DNA of 64,000 nt from Piscinibacter sp. HJYY11 (GCF_016735515.1 NZ_JAERQZ010000001.1:4576746-4640745), one strand, 5' to 3'; shown: positions 17,761-38,386, numbered from the stretch's first letter. Notes: generated from the letters alone by a model not told the origin. Numbers and translations: made by a program.

Positions 17761-18630
17761 GTGCGGCGGATCCCGCGTGCATGGCTGCTGGCCTTGGCAG
17801 CGTTGCTGGCAGCGACTGCGCTGGCCGGTGCGTATGTCTGGAAGCGGTCATCGGGCGGCCCCCCACGGCAGGTGTTTCCGCCCGAGCCGCTGACGACCGA
17901 CCCTTGGGGCCGGCTGCTGGCCTATCCCGGCAAGCAGGCGGTGGCATGCCCCGTTCAAGACGAGTCGACGGTCGTGCTCATCGTCGCCGGGCAATCCAAC
18001 GCCGCCAACAGCGGTGCGCTTCGCCACACGTCGCGCCACGGGTCTCGCGTCGTCAATTTCCTGGACGGTCGCTGCTTCGTGGCGGCGTCTCCTCTGTTGG
18101 GCGCCGATGGACGCAGCGGCGAGTACTGGACGCTCCTCGCCGACCGGCTCATCGACGAGGGCAAGGCACGTCAGGTGGTGCTGGCGCCGTTCTCGGTCAA
18201 CGGCACCCGGATCGAGCGGTGGCAGCCAGGGGGCGAGCTCCATGCACCGTTCCTGGCGATGCTCGGGCAGCTGCGCGCGGTCTATCGTCCGTCACAGGTG
18301 TTGTGGCACCAGGGTGAATCCGATTTCCTGCTGGGCACGACGCAGACGACCTATGCCGATGCCTTGAAGGCCCTGGTGCTCGGTGTGCGTTCAAAGGGGA
18401 TCGAGGCACCGTTCCACGTGGCCGTGGCGTCGCGATGCCTGCTCTCGGCATGGCGTGCCGACAACCCCGTGGCCCAGGCGCAGCGCGCCGCGCCCGACGC
18501 CGCGCTTCGCATCCTGCCCGGCCCCGACGCCGATGCGGTGTGGGCTGACGCGCACCGATTCGACGACTGCCACCTGTCGGCTGCTGGGCAGGCCGAGATG
18601 GCCGAGCGGTGGTTGGGCGTCTTGCGCTGA
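17761..18630 (+). CDS. Membrane-anchored SGNH/SASA-type esterase
   Basis: 289 residues starting with GTG one base after the previous stop. An N-terminal hydrophobic anchor (AWLLALAALLAATALAGAYV) precedes a sialate O-acetylesterase-like (SASA/CE6) domain. VAGQSNAANSG carries the nucleophile Ser, VLWHQGESDF is the block III motif, and DDCHLSAAGQAEM supplies Asp and His. These enzymes remove or transfer O-acetyl groups on sugars. It is probably periplasmic and coupled to the family-3 acyltransferase upstream. It converges with the gene at 18641. Confidence 0.82.
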   Translation: MRRIPRAWLLALAALLAATALAGAYVWKRSSGGPPRQVFPPEPLTTDPWGRLLAYPGKQAVACPVQDESTVVLIVAGQSNAANSGALRHTSRHGSRVVNFLDGRCFVAASPLLGADGRSGEYWTLLADRLIDEGKARQVVLAPFSVNGTRIERWQPGGELHAPFLAMLGQLRAVYRPSQVLWHQGESDFLLGTTQTTYADALKALVLGVRSKGIEAPFHVAVASRCLLSAWRADNPVAQAQRAAPDAALRILPGPDADAVWADAHRFDDCHLSAAGQAEMAERWLGVLR

Positions 18631-18640
18631 GCCGCGGCGC

Positions 18641-19612
18641 TTATCCGGCGACCACGGCTTGCGGCGGAGCCGCTGGCGGCACGTACTCCGTGCCCGAATA
18701 GAACGGCGAGCCTTTGGCCATGCCGCGTGCGCGCATCAGCACAGTCAATTCATGCAGGGCGCGCAGCTTGCGTTTCACCTTGATGGCCAGCGTGCGCTGG
18801 CTCGCCGGTTGCTGGCGGGTGCGCTGCGCGACCCAGGCGAAACGGCTGTCGGCCGGGGCCTTGCCGTGGCGCTGCTCCAGGGCCTCGATCACGCCCAGCA
18901 CCTGCTTCTGGTTGAAGACGTCGTACTCCGACAGTGCCGTCCAGGCCCGGTCGTCCCCCAGGTGGAAGGTGAGCCGCTGGTGCAGGTAGGTGAACATGCG
19001 AAAGCCGCTCAAGGCATCGAGGTTCGCGAGCAGGGCGTAGTCCCACCACGGTGCGCCGATGCACACGTCGTTCAGGATCAGCTGCGGGATCCAGGCGCGG
19101 GGGAACACGAAGCAGTCATGTCCGTGGTGTGACTTGCCCGGGTGCTGGTAGGCGAGCGAGATCTGGGCAGGCTCCGACGTGACCTTCGGGATGGTGCGCC
19201 GATTGACGATCACGGCGCGAGACGGGTCGCGGCGCATCAGATCGTCGAGCACGCGGTAGAGGAAGGGTTGCGGGCTGATGTCGACGTTGGTGAAGACGAT
19301 GTAGTCGCCACGCCCGTGCTCATGCGCCGCGTTGAGCAGGTCGGCCACGAGCGGGAAGGTGCGCGGTGGCGTCATCGGGTGCACGTCCTGGATGGTGCGC
19401 GTGATGGCCGGCACGGCGCGGGCGGGCGCCTCCACCGAGGGCAGATCGCGCGGCTCCACCAGCGCCAGCACTTCCACGCCGAGGCCATGCCGACCTGATT
19501 CTTCCTGTGCGTTGCGCAGGGCCTGGAAGGTCATGCGCTGCGCGATGTCGTGTTCGGTGCCGGGCTTGGCGGTGAACGGGTTCAGCAGGTGGGTGAAACG
19601 GACGTGGGCCAT
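18641..19612 (-). CDS. Glycosyltransferase-like protein of unassigned family
   Basis: 323 residues, soluble. No family is recognised with certainty. Features suggesting a GT-A nucleotide-sugar fold are RFTHLLNPF at the N-terminus, GDYIVFTNVDISPQPFLYRVL (a DxD-like NVD after a hydrophobic strand), CIGAPWWDYALL and a basic C-terminal region (IKVKRKLRAL). DCFVFPRAWIP resembles the acceptor-side segment of DUF5672-like proteins. It stands alone on the minus strand between two plus-strand units. A role in glycan assembly is inferred from context only. Confidence 0.6.
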   Translation of the reverse strand: MAHVRFTHLLNPFTAKPGTEHDIAQRMTFQALRNAQEESGRHGLGVEVLALVEPRDLPSVEAPARAVPAITRTIQDVHPMTPPRTFPLVADLLNAAHEHGRGDYIVFTNVDISPQPFLYRVLDDLMRRDPSRAVIVNRRTIPKVTSEPAQISLAYQHPGKSHHGHDCFVFPRAWIPQLILNDVCIGAPWWDYALLANLDALSGFRMFTYLHQRLTFHLGDDRAWTALSEYDVFNQKQVLGVIEALEQRHGKAPADSRFAWVAQRTRQQPASQRTLAIKVKRKLRALHELTVLMRARGMAKGSPFYSGTEYVPPAAPPQAVVAG

Positions 19613-19930
19613 CCGCGGATTCTAGGAAGCGCCCCCAGCCTCGGCCTCCCCGGAGATGCGGGTTCGTGCGCTTGCGCATCGGGGTTGCGAAGGCGCTTCA
19701 CGGGGGCCCCGCCGGGCGTGCGAAATATGGCACGTGTGCTGTGTTTCATTGGTAGCGTGCAGCGTTTCACACGCTTATCTAGGGGGTCCGGGGCATGCTG
19801 GTTGCCGCACATAATTCCTCGGGTTTTTGCGTAGCTTGGGCTCACCAGCGAACGCATTCACGCGATCGATTCACGTCAAGCACGAGCGCGGTGCAACCCT
19901 CCTCCAAGCAGGTCATCACGTCGAGAAAAC
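19613..19930 (+). promoter_or_regulatory. Intergenic region and candidate promoter of the NRPS/PKS operon
   Basis: 318 bp without a gene. AGGGG (19781-19785) is the promoter-proximal half of the shared box; the distal half is degenerate (CACGC at 19770-19774). CATAAT (19810-19815) starts 24 bases later, matching the geometry at 48246. The leader would be about 110 bases. Further upstream, TGGCACG at 19728-19734 resembles a sigma-54 -24 element, but the -12 position reads GT rather than GC, so I do not call it. Confidence 0.45.
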
Positions 19931-24613
<4,683 letters not shown>

Positions 24614-24683
24614 CCGAAAAAACCGATATCCGACCACCGATGAACCGCTCGACAGAGGCAGGCTGCCCGCAGGGAAAGAACGC

Positions 24684-31198
<6,515 letters not shown>

Positions 31199-31202
<4 letters not shown>

Positions 31203-32434
31203 GCACCAAGGACCTGTACGAACTTGGCGAGATGCCGCCGCTCGGCCACGTGCCGGCCAGGATGTATGCGAGCCTCATCCGCCCCGAGCGCTACGGCGAG
31301 CCCGAGCAGGCCTTCGAGGTCGAGGTGGTCGACACCCCGAAGCCCGGCCCTCGGCAGGTGCTGGTCTACGTGATGGCCGCGGGCATCAACTACAACAACG
31401 TGTGGGCCGCGCTCGGCACCCCGGTCGACGTGATCGCGGCGCGCCGCAAGCAGAATCCGGCCGCCGAACCGTTCCACATCGGCGGCTCCGATGCCTCGGG
31501 CATCGTGTGGGCGGTGGGCGACGGCGTGACCAACGTGCGCGTGGGCGACGAGGTGGTGCTCTCGTGTGCCATGTGGGACGAGAACGCCGCCGACATCCAG
31601 GCGGGTGCCGACCCCATCACCTCCACCAGCTGCAAGATCTGGGGCTACGAGGAGAACTGGGGCTCGTTCGCGCAGTTCACCCGCGTCGACGACTACCAGT
31701 GCTTCAAGAAGCCGCCCAAGCTCTCGTGGGAGGCTGCAGCCGCCTACATGCTGGTGGGCGCCACCGCCTACCGCCAGCTGATGGGCTGGGCGCCGCACGA
31801 CGTGAAGCCGGGCGACCCGGTGCTGATCTGGGGCGGCTCGGGCGGGCTCGGTTCGATGGCGATCCAGATCGTCAAGGCCAAGGGCGGCATCCCGATCGCC
31901 GTGGTCTCGTCGGAAAGCCGCATGGAGCACTGCCGCAAGCTCGGCGCGCACGGCGTGATCAACCGCACCGACCCGGCGTTCACCCACTGGGGCCGCCTGC
32001 CCGACACCGCCGATGCGACGGCCTATGCCGAGTGGATGAAGGGCGCCAACGCCTTCCGCAAGAAGTGGTCGGAGGTGCTCGGCTCGCGCCAGGGCCCGCG
32101 CATCGTGCTCGAGCACCCGGGCGAGTCGACCATCCCGACCTCCATCCTCGTGTGCGACAACGCGGGCATGGTCGTGATCTGCGCCGGCACCTCCGGCTAC
32201 AACGCCGACGTGGACCTGCGCTATCTCTGGATGCGCCAGAAGCGCCTGCAGGGCTCGCACTTCGCCAACACCGAGCAGTGCAAGGCGCTGAACGACATGG
32301 TGATCGACGGGCTGGTCGATCCGGCGCTGGCGCGGGTGTTCGAATTCGACGAAGTGGGCAAGGCGCACCAGCTGCTGCACACCAACACCCACCCGTCGGG
32401 AAACCTGGCGATCCGGGTCAACGCGCGGGCATGA
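31199..32434 (+). CDS. ccr: Crotonyl-CoA carboxylase/reductase
   Basis: 411 residues of the medium-chain reductase superfamily. [12 protein letters not shown] carries the asparagine known to help hold CO2 in CCR enzymes; ENWGSFAQF and the nucleotide-binding [13 protein letters not shown] are also typical. CCRs reduce and carboxylate enoyl-CoAs with NADPH, making ethylmalonyl-CoA or longer alkylmalonyl-CoAs. Placed in ATGA overlap with the PKS, it most likely supplies the extender unit. A role in the ethylmalonyl-CoA pathway of central metabolism is possible but less likely in this position. Confidence 0.9.
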
Positions 32435-33429
32435 GCGGGAGCGCTGCCACACCGAAGTTCCTGGTGTCGATCGTGGCCTACAAGGGCGCCGATCTCACCA
32501 TCGACTGTTTGCGCTCGATCGAGCCCGAGCTGCCCTCGGTGCCCGGCATGCGGGTGCTCGTGGTCGACAACGCTTCACCCGACGGCGCGGCCGATCGGGT
32601 GGCGCAGGCGATTGCCGAAAACGGCTGGGGCGCCTGGGCGACGCTGATCCGCGCTCCCGGCAACCACGGTTTCGCCGCCGGCAACAACATCGCGATTCGC
32701 GAGCGGCAGGACGCCGATCACGTGCTGCTGCTCAACCCCGACACCCTCGTGCGGCCCGGCGCCTTGCGCACGCTGCTCGACTTCATCGAGGCGCACCCCA
32801 AGGTCGGCATCGCCGGCGGCCGCAGTGAAGACCTCGATGCCACGCCGCAGATGTGCTGCTTCCGTTTCCCCAACGCGGTGAACGAGGTGCTGGGCTATCT
32901 CGGCATCGGCGCGCTCGACCGGCTCTTCGCCAAGCGTCTCACGCGCATCGGCATCCCGCAGCAGCCGGTGCCGGTCGATTGGGTCTCGGGCGCGTTCATG
33001 CTGATCCGCAAGGCGGTCATCGACCAGATCGGCCTGATGGACGAAACCTACTTCCTCTATTTCGAAGAGACCGACTACACCCGCCGCGCCAAACTGGCGG
33101 GCTGGGAGGTGTGGCACGTGCCGCAGGCGCGCATCGTGCACCTGGTCGGCCAGTCGAGCGGCGTGACGGTGCGCAATGCGCCGAAGAAGCGGGTGCCAGG
33201 CTACTGGTTCGATTCGCGTCGGCGCTACTTCGTGCTGCACCACGGGCGCTTGTACACGGCGCTGGCCGACATCGGGGTCGTGCTCGCCTATCCGATCGGC
33301 CGCCTGCTGGATGCGCTGCGTCGCAAGCCGAATCGCCACGCGCCGCATTTCATCGCCGACTTCGTGCGCCACAGCGCGGTCGTGAAGGGTGAACCCGGGC
33401 CGCTCCAGCTGCGGCGAGCGGAAACATGA
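32431..33429 (+). CDS. Glycosyltransferase family 2, WbbL-like
   Basis: 332 residues. The start at 32431 overlaps the ccr stop as ATGA. GT-A motifs: [21 protein letters not shown], then [14 protein letters not shown], the LNPDT variant typical of WbbL-type rhamnosyltransferases. [12 protein letters not shown] and [14 protein letters not shown] form the acceptor/catalytic segment. It is paralogous to the next gene, sharing HLVGQS and [14 protein letters not shown] tails. It probably adds a deoxyhexose or similar sugar. The link to the PKS operon suggests either a glycosylated product or attachment of that product to the glycan. Confidence 0.87.
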   Translation: MSGSAATPKFLVSIVAYKGADLTIDCLRSIEPELPSVPGMRVLVVDNASPDGAADRVAQAIAENGWGAWATLIRAPGNHGFAAGNNIAIRERQDADHVLLLNPDTLVRPGALRTLLDFIEAHPKVGIAGGRSEDLDATPQMCCFRFPNAVNEVLGYLGIGALDRLFAKRLTRIGIPQQPVPVDWVSGAFMLIRKAVIDQIGLMDETYFLYFEETDYTRRAKLAGWEVWHVPQARIVHLVGQSSGVTVRNAPKKRVPGYWFDSRRRYFVLHHGRLYTALADIGVVLAYPIGRLLDALRRKPNRHAPHFIADFVRHSAVVKGEPGPLQLRRAET

Positions 33430-34463
33430 CGACGCAGCCCGTGCGGGTGCAGGTCGTCATCGTCAACTACAGAACCGGCCCGCTTGCGGTCGACTGCCTG
33501 CGCTCGCTGGTCGACGAGGTGGCCGCGGTGCCGGGCACCGTCGTCACGGTGGTCGACAACCGTTCTGGGGACGATTCGGTCGAGGTGATCGGCCAGGCGA
33601 TCGAAGCCGAAGGCTGGTCGTCCTGGGCCCGGTTGCTGCCGGCCCCGGTCAACGGCGGCTTCTCCTACGGCAACAACTACGCGGTGCGGCCGACGCTGAA
33701 CGACGCCAACGGCCCGGCCTACTACTGGCTGCTCAACCCCGACACCCGCATCAGGCCGGGTGCCCTGCGCACCCTGGTCGACTTCCTCGACGCCCATCCC
33801 AAAGCCGGCATCGCCGGCAGCCGCTTCCTGCTCGAAAACGGCGAACCCTGGCCTTACGCCTTCCATTTTCCCAGCATCTGGAGCGAACTCGCGGGCGGCC
33901 TGCGCCTGAGCCTGGTCGCCCGCCTGCTGAAGCACCGCGCCGGCCTGCGGCCGATGGGCGACACGCCGGCCGAGGCCGATTGGCTTCCCGGCGCCAGCCT
34001 GCTGGTACGCCGCGAGGTCTTCCAGACCATCGGCCTGATGGACGAGGGCTACTTCCTCTACTTCGAGGAGACTGATTTCTGCCTTGCAGCCCGCCGCGCC
34101 GGCTGGCAGACCTGGCACGTGCCGGCAAGCGTGGTGCTGCACCTCGTGGGCCAGAGCACGCAGGTGAGTGGCCACCATGCGGCGAAGAAGCGCCGCCCGT
34201 CCTACTGGTTCGAGTCGCGCCGCCGCTACTGGGTCAAGAACCACGGCTGGTTCTACGCGGCGGCGACCGACCTGCTCTGGGTGCTGGCTTTCCTCACCTA
34301 CAAGCTGCGCAGCGTCGTCCAGCGCAAATCGGGCGAGTACCCTCCGCACTTCCTCGGCGACTTCCTGCGCCATTCCGCCCTGTTCCACCGCGGCCTGCCC
34401 TTCAACGCGGCCGTTTCGCCGTCTCCCGACCATGGCCATCCAGATCGTTCCCCACAGCGCTGA
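33426..34463 (+). CDS. Glycosyltransferase family 2, WbbL-like paralogue
   Basis: 345 residues with the same plan as its upstream neighbour: VVIVNYRTGPLAVDCLRSL, VTVVDNRSGDDS, YWLLNPDTRIRPGA, DWLPGASLLVRREV and [18 protein letters not shown], then HLVGQSTQ and SYWFESRRRYW. It overlaps the previous gene by ATGA, and its end overlaps the next start by 32 bp. Tandem duplication followed by divergence is likely, giving two transferases for consecutive sugars. The donor cannot be read from sequence. Confidence 0.87.
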   Translation: MTTQPVRVQVVIVNYRTGPLAVDCLRSLVDEVAAVPGTVVTVVDNRSGDDSVEVIGQAIEAEGWSSWARLLPAPVNGGFSYGNNYAVRPTLNDANGPAYYWLLNPDTRIRPGALRTLVDFLDAHPKAGIAGSRFLLENGEPWPYAFHFPSIWSELAGGLRLSLVARLLKHRAGLRPMGDTPAEADWLPGASLLVRREVFQTIGLMDEGYFLYFEETDFCLAARRAGWQTWHVPASVVLHLVGQSTQVSGHHAAKKRRPSYWFESRRRYWVKNHGWFYAAATDLLWVLAFLTYKLRSVVQRKSGEYPPHFLGDFLRHSALFHRGLPFNAAVSPSPDHGHPDRSPQR

Positions 34464-35556
34464 GTGGCGCAATGCCGTCGAAGCCTTCAACGAGCGCATG
34501 CGAGCGGGCGGTTCCGGCTGGAGCTTCTACGTCGACCCGGTGCCCGACTGGATCCCGCCGCGCGACGGCCAGAACGTCTGGCGTGAGTACCACCTGGCGG
34601 TGGAAGACGGTGAAGCGGTGCGGGGCTGCTTTGCGCTGAAGCCGCAGGACTGGCTGATCAACGGCCAGGTCCAGGTCGTGACCGATTGGCAGGGCCCGTT
34701 TTCCGAAGGCGTGATCGACCCCCGGCACGGCATGCTGGGGCTGCGCATGATCCGCGACATGCTGAAGAAGCGCCCGCTGCTCTACAGCTGGGGCCATGGC
34801 GGCGACGACCAGCCGGTGGTGCAGATGCTGCGCAAGATGAACTGGCTGCTGCACCCCACGCCGTTCTGCCTGCTGGTGGCCAAGCCGTTCCGCTTCCTGC
34901 GTCTCAATGCCCTCCTGCGCCAGACCCCGGCCCGCCGTTTGCTCCTCGACCTCGGCGCCTGGACCGGCCTCGGCTGGCTGGGCCTGAAGCTCCTTCACCT
35001 GGGGCTGAAGCTGCGCGCCGGTGGCGGCGGCTTCAAGTCCAGGGCGATGGAAGTCCCCAACTTTGGCCCCTGGGCAGATGCGCTGTGGGAACGTTGCAAA
35101 GGCAGCTACAAGGCGATTGCAGTACGCGACGCGGCGTCGATGAACGCCCTGGCGCCCGAGGGGGCCTGGCCGCCGGTCACCCGGCTGAAGGTCGAGCGCG
35201 ACGGCCAGGTCATCGGCTGGGCGCTCGTCATGGACACCCGCATGCAGGGCGAGCACCGTTTCGGCGACCTGCACGTCGGCTCCATCGTCGACACCCTGGC
35301 GCTGCCGTCCCAGGCTGGCGAGGTGGTGCACGCTGCGACCCGGCACCTGGTGGCCAAGGGGGTCGACATCGTGGTCTCCAACCAGGCCCATCCCGAGTGG
35401 GCCAAGGGCTTTGCCCAGAATGGCTACGCCGTGTTGCCCGACAAACGCCTCTTTGCGATGTCTCCCCAGCTCCAGGAAGCCCTGGCCCCTTTCACGGAAG
35501 TGTCAAAGGGCCTGCATCTGACAAATATGGACGGTCACGGGCCGATGGCCCTGTAG
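34432..35556 (+). CDS. GNAT-like acyltransferase (FemAB/GNAT fold), putative
   Basis: 374 residues. The start at 34432 lies inside the end of the preceding GT2 gene. The first half (YHLAVEDGEAVRGCFALKP, GMLGLRMIRDMLKK, YSWGHGGDDQPVVQMLRKM) resembles a GNAT core. The second half (RLKVERDGQVIGWALVMDT, GSIVDTLALPSQAGEVVHAA) looks like a second GNAT-type domain. This two-domain plan recalls FemAB-like or polysaccharide-associated N-acyltransferases. A direct role could be moving an acyl or aminoacyl group from a carrier to a sugar amine. That is inference from context, and family assignment is tentative. Confidence 0.62.
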   Translation: MAIQIVPHSAEWRNAVEAFNERMRAGGSGWSFYVDPVPDWIPPRDGQNVWREYHLAVEDGEAVRGCFALKPQDWLINGQVQVVTDWQGPFSEGVIDPRHGMLGLRMIRDMLKKRPLLYSWGHGGDDQPVVQMLRKMNWLLHPTPFCLLVAKPFRFLRLNALLRQTPARRLLLDLGAWTGLGWLGLKLLHLGLKLRAGGGGFKSRAMEVPNFGPWADALWERCKGSYKAIAVRDAASMNALAPEGAWPPVTRLKVERDGQVIGWALVMDTRMQGEHRFGDLHVGSIVDTLALPSQAGEVVHAATRHLVAKGVDIVVSNQAHPEWAKGFAQNGYAVLPDKRLFAMSPQLQEALAPFTEVSKGLHLTNMDGHGPMAL

Positions 35557-35558
35557 CG

Positions 35559-35604
35559 TCCCGGCTTCGCGGGATTGCTTTTGACTTGACTTCGTGCCGA
35601 TACT
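35559..35604 (+). promoter_or_regulatory. Weak terminator-like hairpin and promoter-like sequence before the diiron oxygenase gene
   Basis: TCCCG (35559-35563) and CGGGA (35570-35574) form a short hairpin two bases after the stop at 35556, followed by TTGCTTTTGAC. The same stretch can act as a promoter: TTGCTT (35575-35580), 18 bases, then GATACT (35599-35604). TTGACT occurs twice just downstream (35581-35591). A small hairpin GCCGA/TCGGC follows at 35596-35610. This is the only real gap (81 bp) between the PKS operon and the next one, so a transcript boundary is plausible but weakly supported. Confidence 0.35.
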
Positions 35605-35637
35605 TTCGGCTCAAATTTTGTTACCCGAGACGCTGTC

Positions 35638-36501
35638 ATGGAAACCGCATCTGAACTCGCTGTCCGCCTGACCAAGGCCTCGCGCAAGAAGTTCTGGGAC
35701 GTCTACAACTTCGTCGAATGGCCCGAGGCCTTGCAGGCCGACGTCTGGTACATGCCGCCCGAGCTGATCTCCATCTACGGCACGCCCGCGTGGGAATCCC
35801 TCACCGAAGAACAGCAGAAGCGCCTGAGCCTCTACGAACTCGGCAATTTCTTCAGCCTGGTCCTGCAGGGGGAGCGCCCGCTCGTGGCGGGCCTGGTCGA
35901 CCGCCTCTACGCCAAGGGCAACACCACCTCCGTCAACGAGTACCTGCACCACTTCGTCGACGAAGAGAACAAGCACATGGTGATGTTCGGCGAGTTCTGC
36001 AACCGCTACGTCGGCAAGGTGTACCCCGAGAAGAAGATCGTGCTGCCGCGCGAGTACGCCAAGGGCGAGGAAGAGGTGGCCTTCTACTGCAAGGTGATGG
36101 TCGTCGAGGAGCTCGGCGACTTCTACAACCTCGCGATCGAGAAAGACGAGCGCTGCGACCCGCTGGTGCGCGAGATCAACAAGGTGCACCACATCGACGA
36201 AGCGCGCCACCTGGCCTTCGGCCGCGTGCAGCTGGCCGAGCTCTTCAACAAGTTCGCACCCGCCTGGTCGGCCGAGACGCTGGCCGGCTTCCGCCAGTGG
36301 CTGGGCGACTACCTGCGCGCCTCCTGGGGCGACTACTACAACCCGACGATGTACCGCGATGCCGGCCTGGCCGACTCCTACGAGCTGCGCCAGATGGCCA
36401 TGAGCCACCCGGTGTGCGCCGAGTTCCGCCGCAAGGCCTCGTCGAAGGTCGTCAACTACTTCATCAAGAACGGCCTGCTGGCCGAAGAGCCGGCGTTCTG
36501 A
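35638..36501 (+). CDS. AurF-like diiron oxygenase
   Basis: 287 residues, all-helical, of the AurF (p-aminobenzoate N-oxygenase) family. The diiron ligand pattern is visible: Glu79 (LQGER), Glu110 with His113 (EENKHM), Glu157 or Glu158 (VVEELGDF), and His184-Glu188-His191 (VHHIDEARHLAF, an HxxxExxH). AurF relatives oxidise amines to hydroxylamine, nitroso or nitro groups, or hydroxylate carrier-bound amino acids. The next two genes are a carrier protein and a free adenylating enzyme, so a carrier-tethered amino acid is the likely substrate. Which atom is oxidised is unknown. Confidence 0.85.
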   Translation: METASELAVRLTKASRKKFWDVYNFVEWPEALQADVWYMPPELISIYGTPAWESLTEEQQKRLSLYELGNFFSLVLQGERPLVAGLVDRLYAKGNTTSVNEYLHHFVDEENKHMVMFGEFCNRYVGKVYPEKKIVLPREYAKGEEEVAFYCKVMVVEELGDFYNLAIEKDERCDPLVREINKVHHIDEARHLAFGRVQLAELFNKFAPAWSAETLAGFRQWLGDYLRASWGDYYNPTMYRDAGLADSYELRQMAMSHPVCAEFRRKASSKVVNYFIKNGLLAEEPAF

Positions 36502-36530
36502 ACGCGGCCACGTCAACAGACCTCAAGCAC

Positions 36531-36782
36531 ATGCAAGAACAAGAAGTCAGGGCCAAGCTGCGCGACTGGATCGTCAAGCACTCCAAGGCCCAGGGCAAGG
36601 CGAACTTCAGCGACGACACCAAGATCCTCGAGGAGGGCATCCTGTCGTCGCTCGACATCGTCGAGTTCGTGCTCTTCATCGAAAGCCTGCGCGGCGAAGA
36701 CATCGACACCGACGACATCGAGCCGGCCGTCTTCACCAGCATCAACACGCTGTACACGGCGTTCTTCACCCAGGTGGCCTGA
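36531..36782 (+). CDS. Acyl/peptidyl carrier protein
   Basis: 83 residues, a free-standing four-helix carrier protein. The phosphopantetheine site is GILSSLDIVEF, with Ser40 taking the place of the DSL serine. FSDDTKILEEG before it and FTSINTLYTAFF after it fit the carrier-protein helices. It starts 29 bp after the oxygenase and its stop overlaps the start of the adenylating enzyme (TGATG). It is presumably loaded by that enzyme and modified by the oxygenase. Confidence 0.88.
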   Translation: MQEQEVRAKLRDWIVKHSKAQGKANFSDDTKILEEGILSSLDIVEFVLFIESLRGEDIDTDDIEPAVFTSINTLYTAFFTQVA

Positions 36783-38386
36783 TGCCCCACGACGCACGCA
36801 GCCTCCGCAGCGGCTTCCTCCGGTCGGCTGACCAGCACGGCGACCGGCCGGCGCTGCAGCTCGACGGGGTGGTGCTGAGCTACGCCGAGCTGCGGGCGCG
36901 TGCGGCCTCGCTGGCGCAGACGCTGCAGAAGCATGCGCCGGCCGGCGAACCTGCGTTGACGGCCGTGTTCGCACACCGCTCGATCACGGCCTATGCGGGC
37001 GTGCTTGGCGGCCTCTTTCGCGGCCACGGCTATGTGCCGCTCAACCCCGGCTTCCCGACCGACCGCACCCGCGGCATGCTGATCCGCTCGGAATGCCAGA
37101 GCCTGATCGTCGACACGCATGGCGCGGCGCAGCTCGGCGAGGTGCTGCAAGGCGTGGAGCGCCCGCTGGTGCTGCTGCTGCCCGAGCATGACGACGTGAG
37201 CGCGCTCGCCGCGCTGTGGCCGCAGCACTGCTTCCTCGGCAAGGCCGACCTGGTCGATGGCAAAGGCTGGACCGAAGGGCCGGTCGACCCCAACGGCATC
37301 GCCTACCTGCTCTTCACCTCGGGCAGCACCGGCCAGCCCAAGGGCGTGATGGTGGCGCACCGCAACGCGGTGCCGTATGTCGATGCGATGGTCGAGCGCT
37401 ACGGCGTCACCGAGCACGACCGCTTCTCGCAGACCTTCGACCTGACCTTCGACCTCTCGGTGCACGACATGTTCGTCTGCTGGGAGCGCGGTGCCTGCCT
37501 GTGCGCGCCGACGAACGGCCAGAAGATGTTCCCGGGCAAGTACATCACCGACTGCGGCATCACGATGTGGTTCTCGGTGCCGTCGACCGCGGTGCTCATG
37601 AATAAGCTCAAGATGCTCAAGCCCGGCAAGTACCCGGGCCTGCGCTTCAGCCTCTTCTGCGGCGAGGCGCTGCCGGTCGAGATCGTGCAGAAGTGGGCCG
37701 AGGCTGCGCCGCAATCGATCCTCGAGAACCTTTACGGCCCGACCGAGCTCACGATCGCCTGCACGCTCTATCGCTGGAACAACGAGACGTCTCCCGCGCA
37801 GGCCGAGATGGGCGTCGTGCCCATCGGCGAGCCGTATCCCGGCATGAAGGTGCTGGTGGCCGACGAGCAGCTGCGCGAAGTGGCCGAAGGCGTTGCCGGC
37901 GAGCTGCTGATGACGGGCCCGCAACTCACGCTCGGCTATTACAAGGACGCCGACCGCACGGCCGCCGCCTTCGTCGTGCCGCCAGGCCAGAGCGAGGTCT
38001 ATTACCGCACCGGCGACCGCGTGCGCCGCCCGCAGCCGGGCCAGCCGCTCGTCTACTTCGGCCGCATCGACAACCAGATCAAGATCCAGGGCTACCGTGT
38101 GGAGCTCGGCGAGATCGAAGCCGTGATGCGGCAGGAGGCCGGTGTCGACGTGGCGATCGCCATCGGCTGGCCGGTGAACGCGAGCGGTGCCGATGGCGTC
38201 GTCGGCTTCCTTGGCGCAGACAGTGCCGACGTCGACGCCATCCGCGAGCGCGTGATCTCGCGCCTGCCGCCCTACATGCACCCGAGCGAGCTGCGGCTGG
38301 TCTCCGAATTCCCGCTCAACGCGAACGGCAAGGTCGACCGCAAGGCGCTGTTGGCTTCGCTCGCACAACCGGCCGCCGTCGCATGA
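36782..38386 (+). CDS. Free-standing adenylation enzyme (DltA/NRPS A-domain-like)
   Basis: 534 residues without a fused carrier. Core motifs: LLFTSGSTGQPKGVMVAHRN (A3), FDLTFDLSVHDMF (A4), FSLFCGEALP (A5), NLYGPTELT, YYRTGDRVRR and NANGKVDRK with the A10 lysine. Asp in FDLS predicts an amino-acid substrate. By GrsA alignment the pocket reads D-L-H-F-L-C-L-I-A-K, which I cannot match to a known code. The overall look, including FDLSVxD, recalls D-alanine:carrier ligase DltA. It probably loads an amino acid onto the 83-residue carrier protein directly upstream. It overlaps the WecG-like gene (ATGA). Confidence 0.85.
   Translation: MPHDARSLRSGFLRSADQHGDRPALQLDGVVLSYAELRARAASLAQTLQKHAPAGEPALTAVFAHRSITAYAGVLGGLFRGHGYVPLNPGFPTDRTRGMLIRSECQSLIVDTHGAAQLGEVLQGVERPLVLLLPEHDDVSALAALWPQHCFLGKADLVDGKGWTEGPVDPNGIAYLLFTSGSTGQPKGVMVAHRNAVPYVDAMVERYGVTEHDRFSQTFDLTFDLSVHDMFVCWERGACLCAPTNGQKMFPGKYITDCGITMWFSVPSTAVLMNKLKMLKPGKYPGLRFSLFCGEALPVEIVQKWAEAAPQSILENLYGPTELTIACTLYRWNNETSPAQAEMGVVPIGEPYPGMKVLVADEQLREVAEGVAGELLMTGPQLTLGYYKDADRTAAAFVVPPGQSEVYYRTGDRVRRPQPGQPLVYFGRIDNQIKIQGYRVELGEIEAVMRQEAGVDVAIAIGWPVNASGADGVVGFLGADSADVDAIRERVISRLPPYMHPSELRLVSEFPLNANGKVDRKALLASLAQPAAVA

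Noticed and set aside
19728..19742. Sigma-54-like promoter (TGGCACG)
   Set aside because: The -24 half is perfect, but the -12 position has GT instead of GC. A better candidate with the shared box lies downstream.
24614..24683. Separate small gene or promoter between NRPS and PKS
   Set aside because: Only 70 bp with a ribosome site for the PKS; no promoter or hairpin is evident, so the two are read as one operon.
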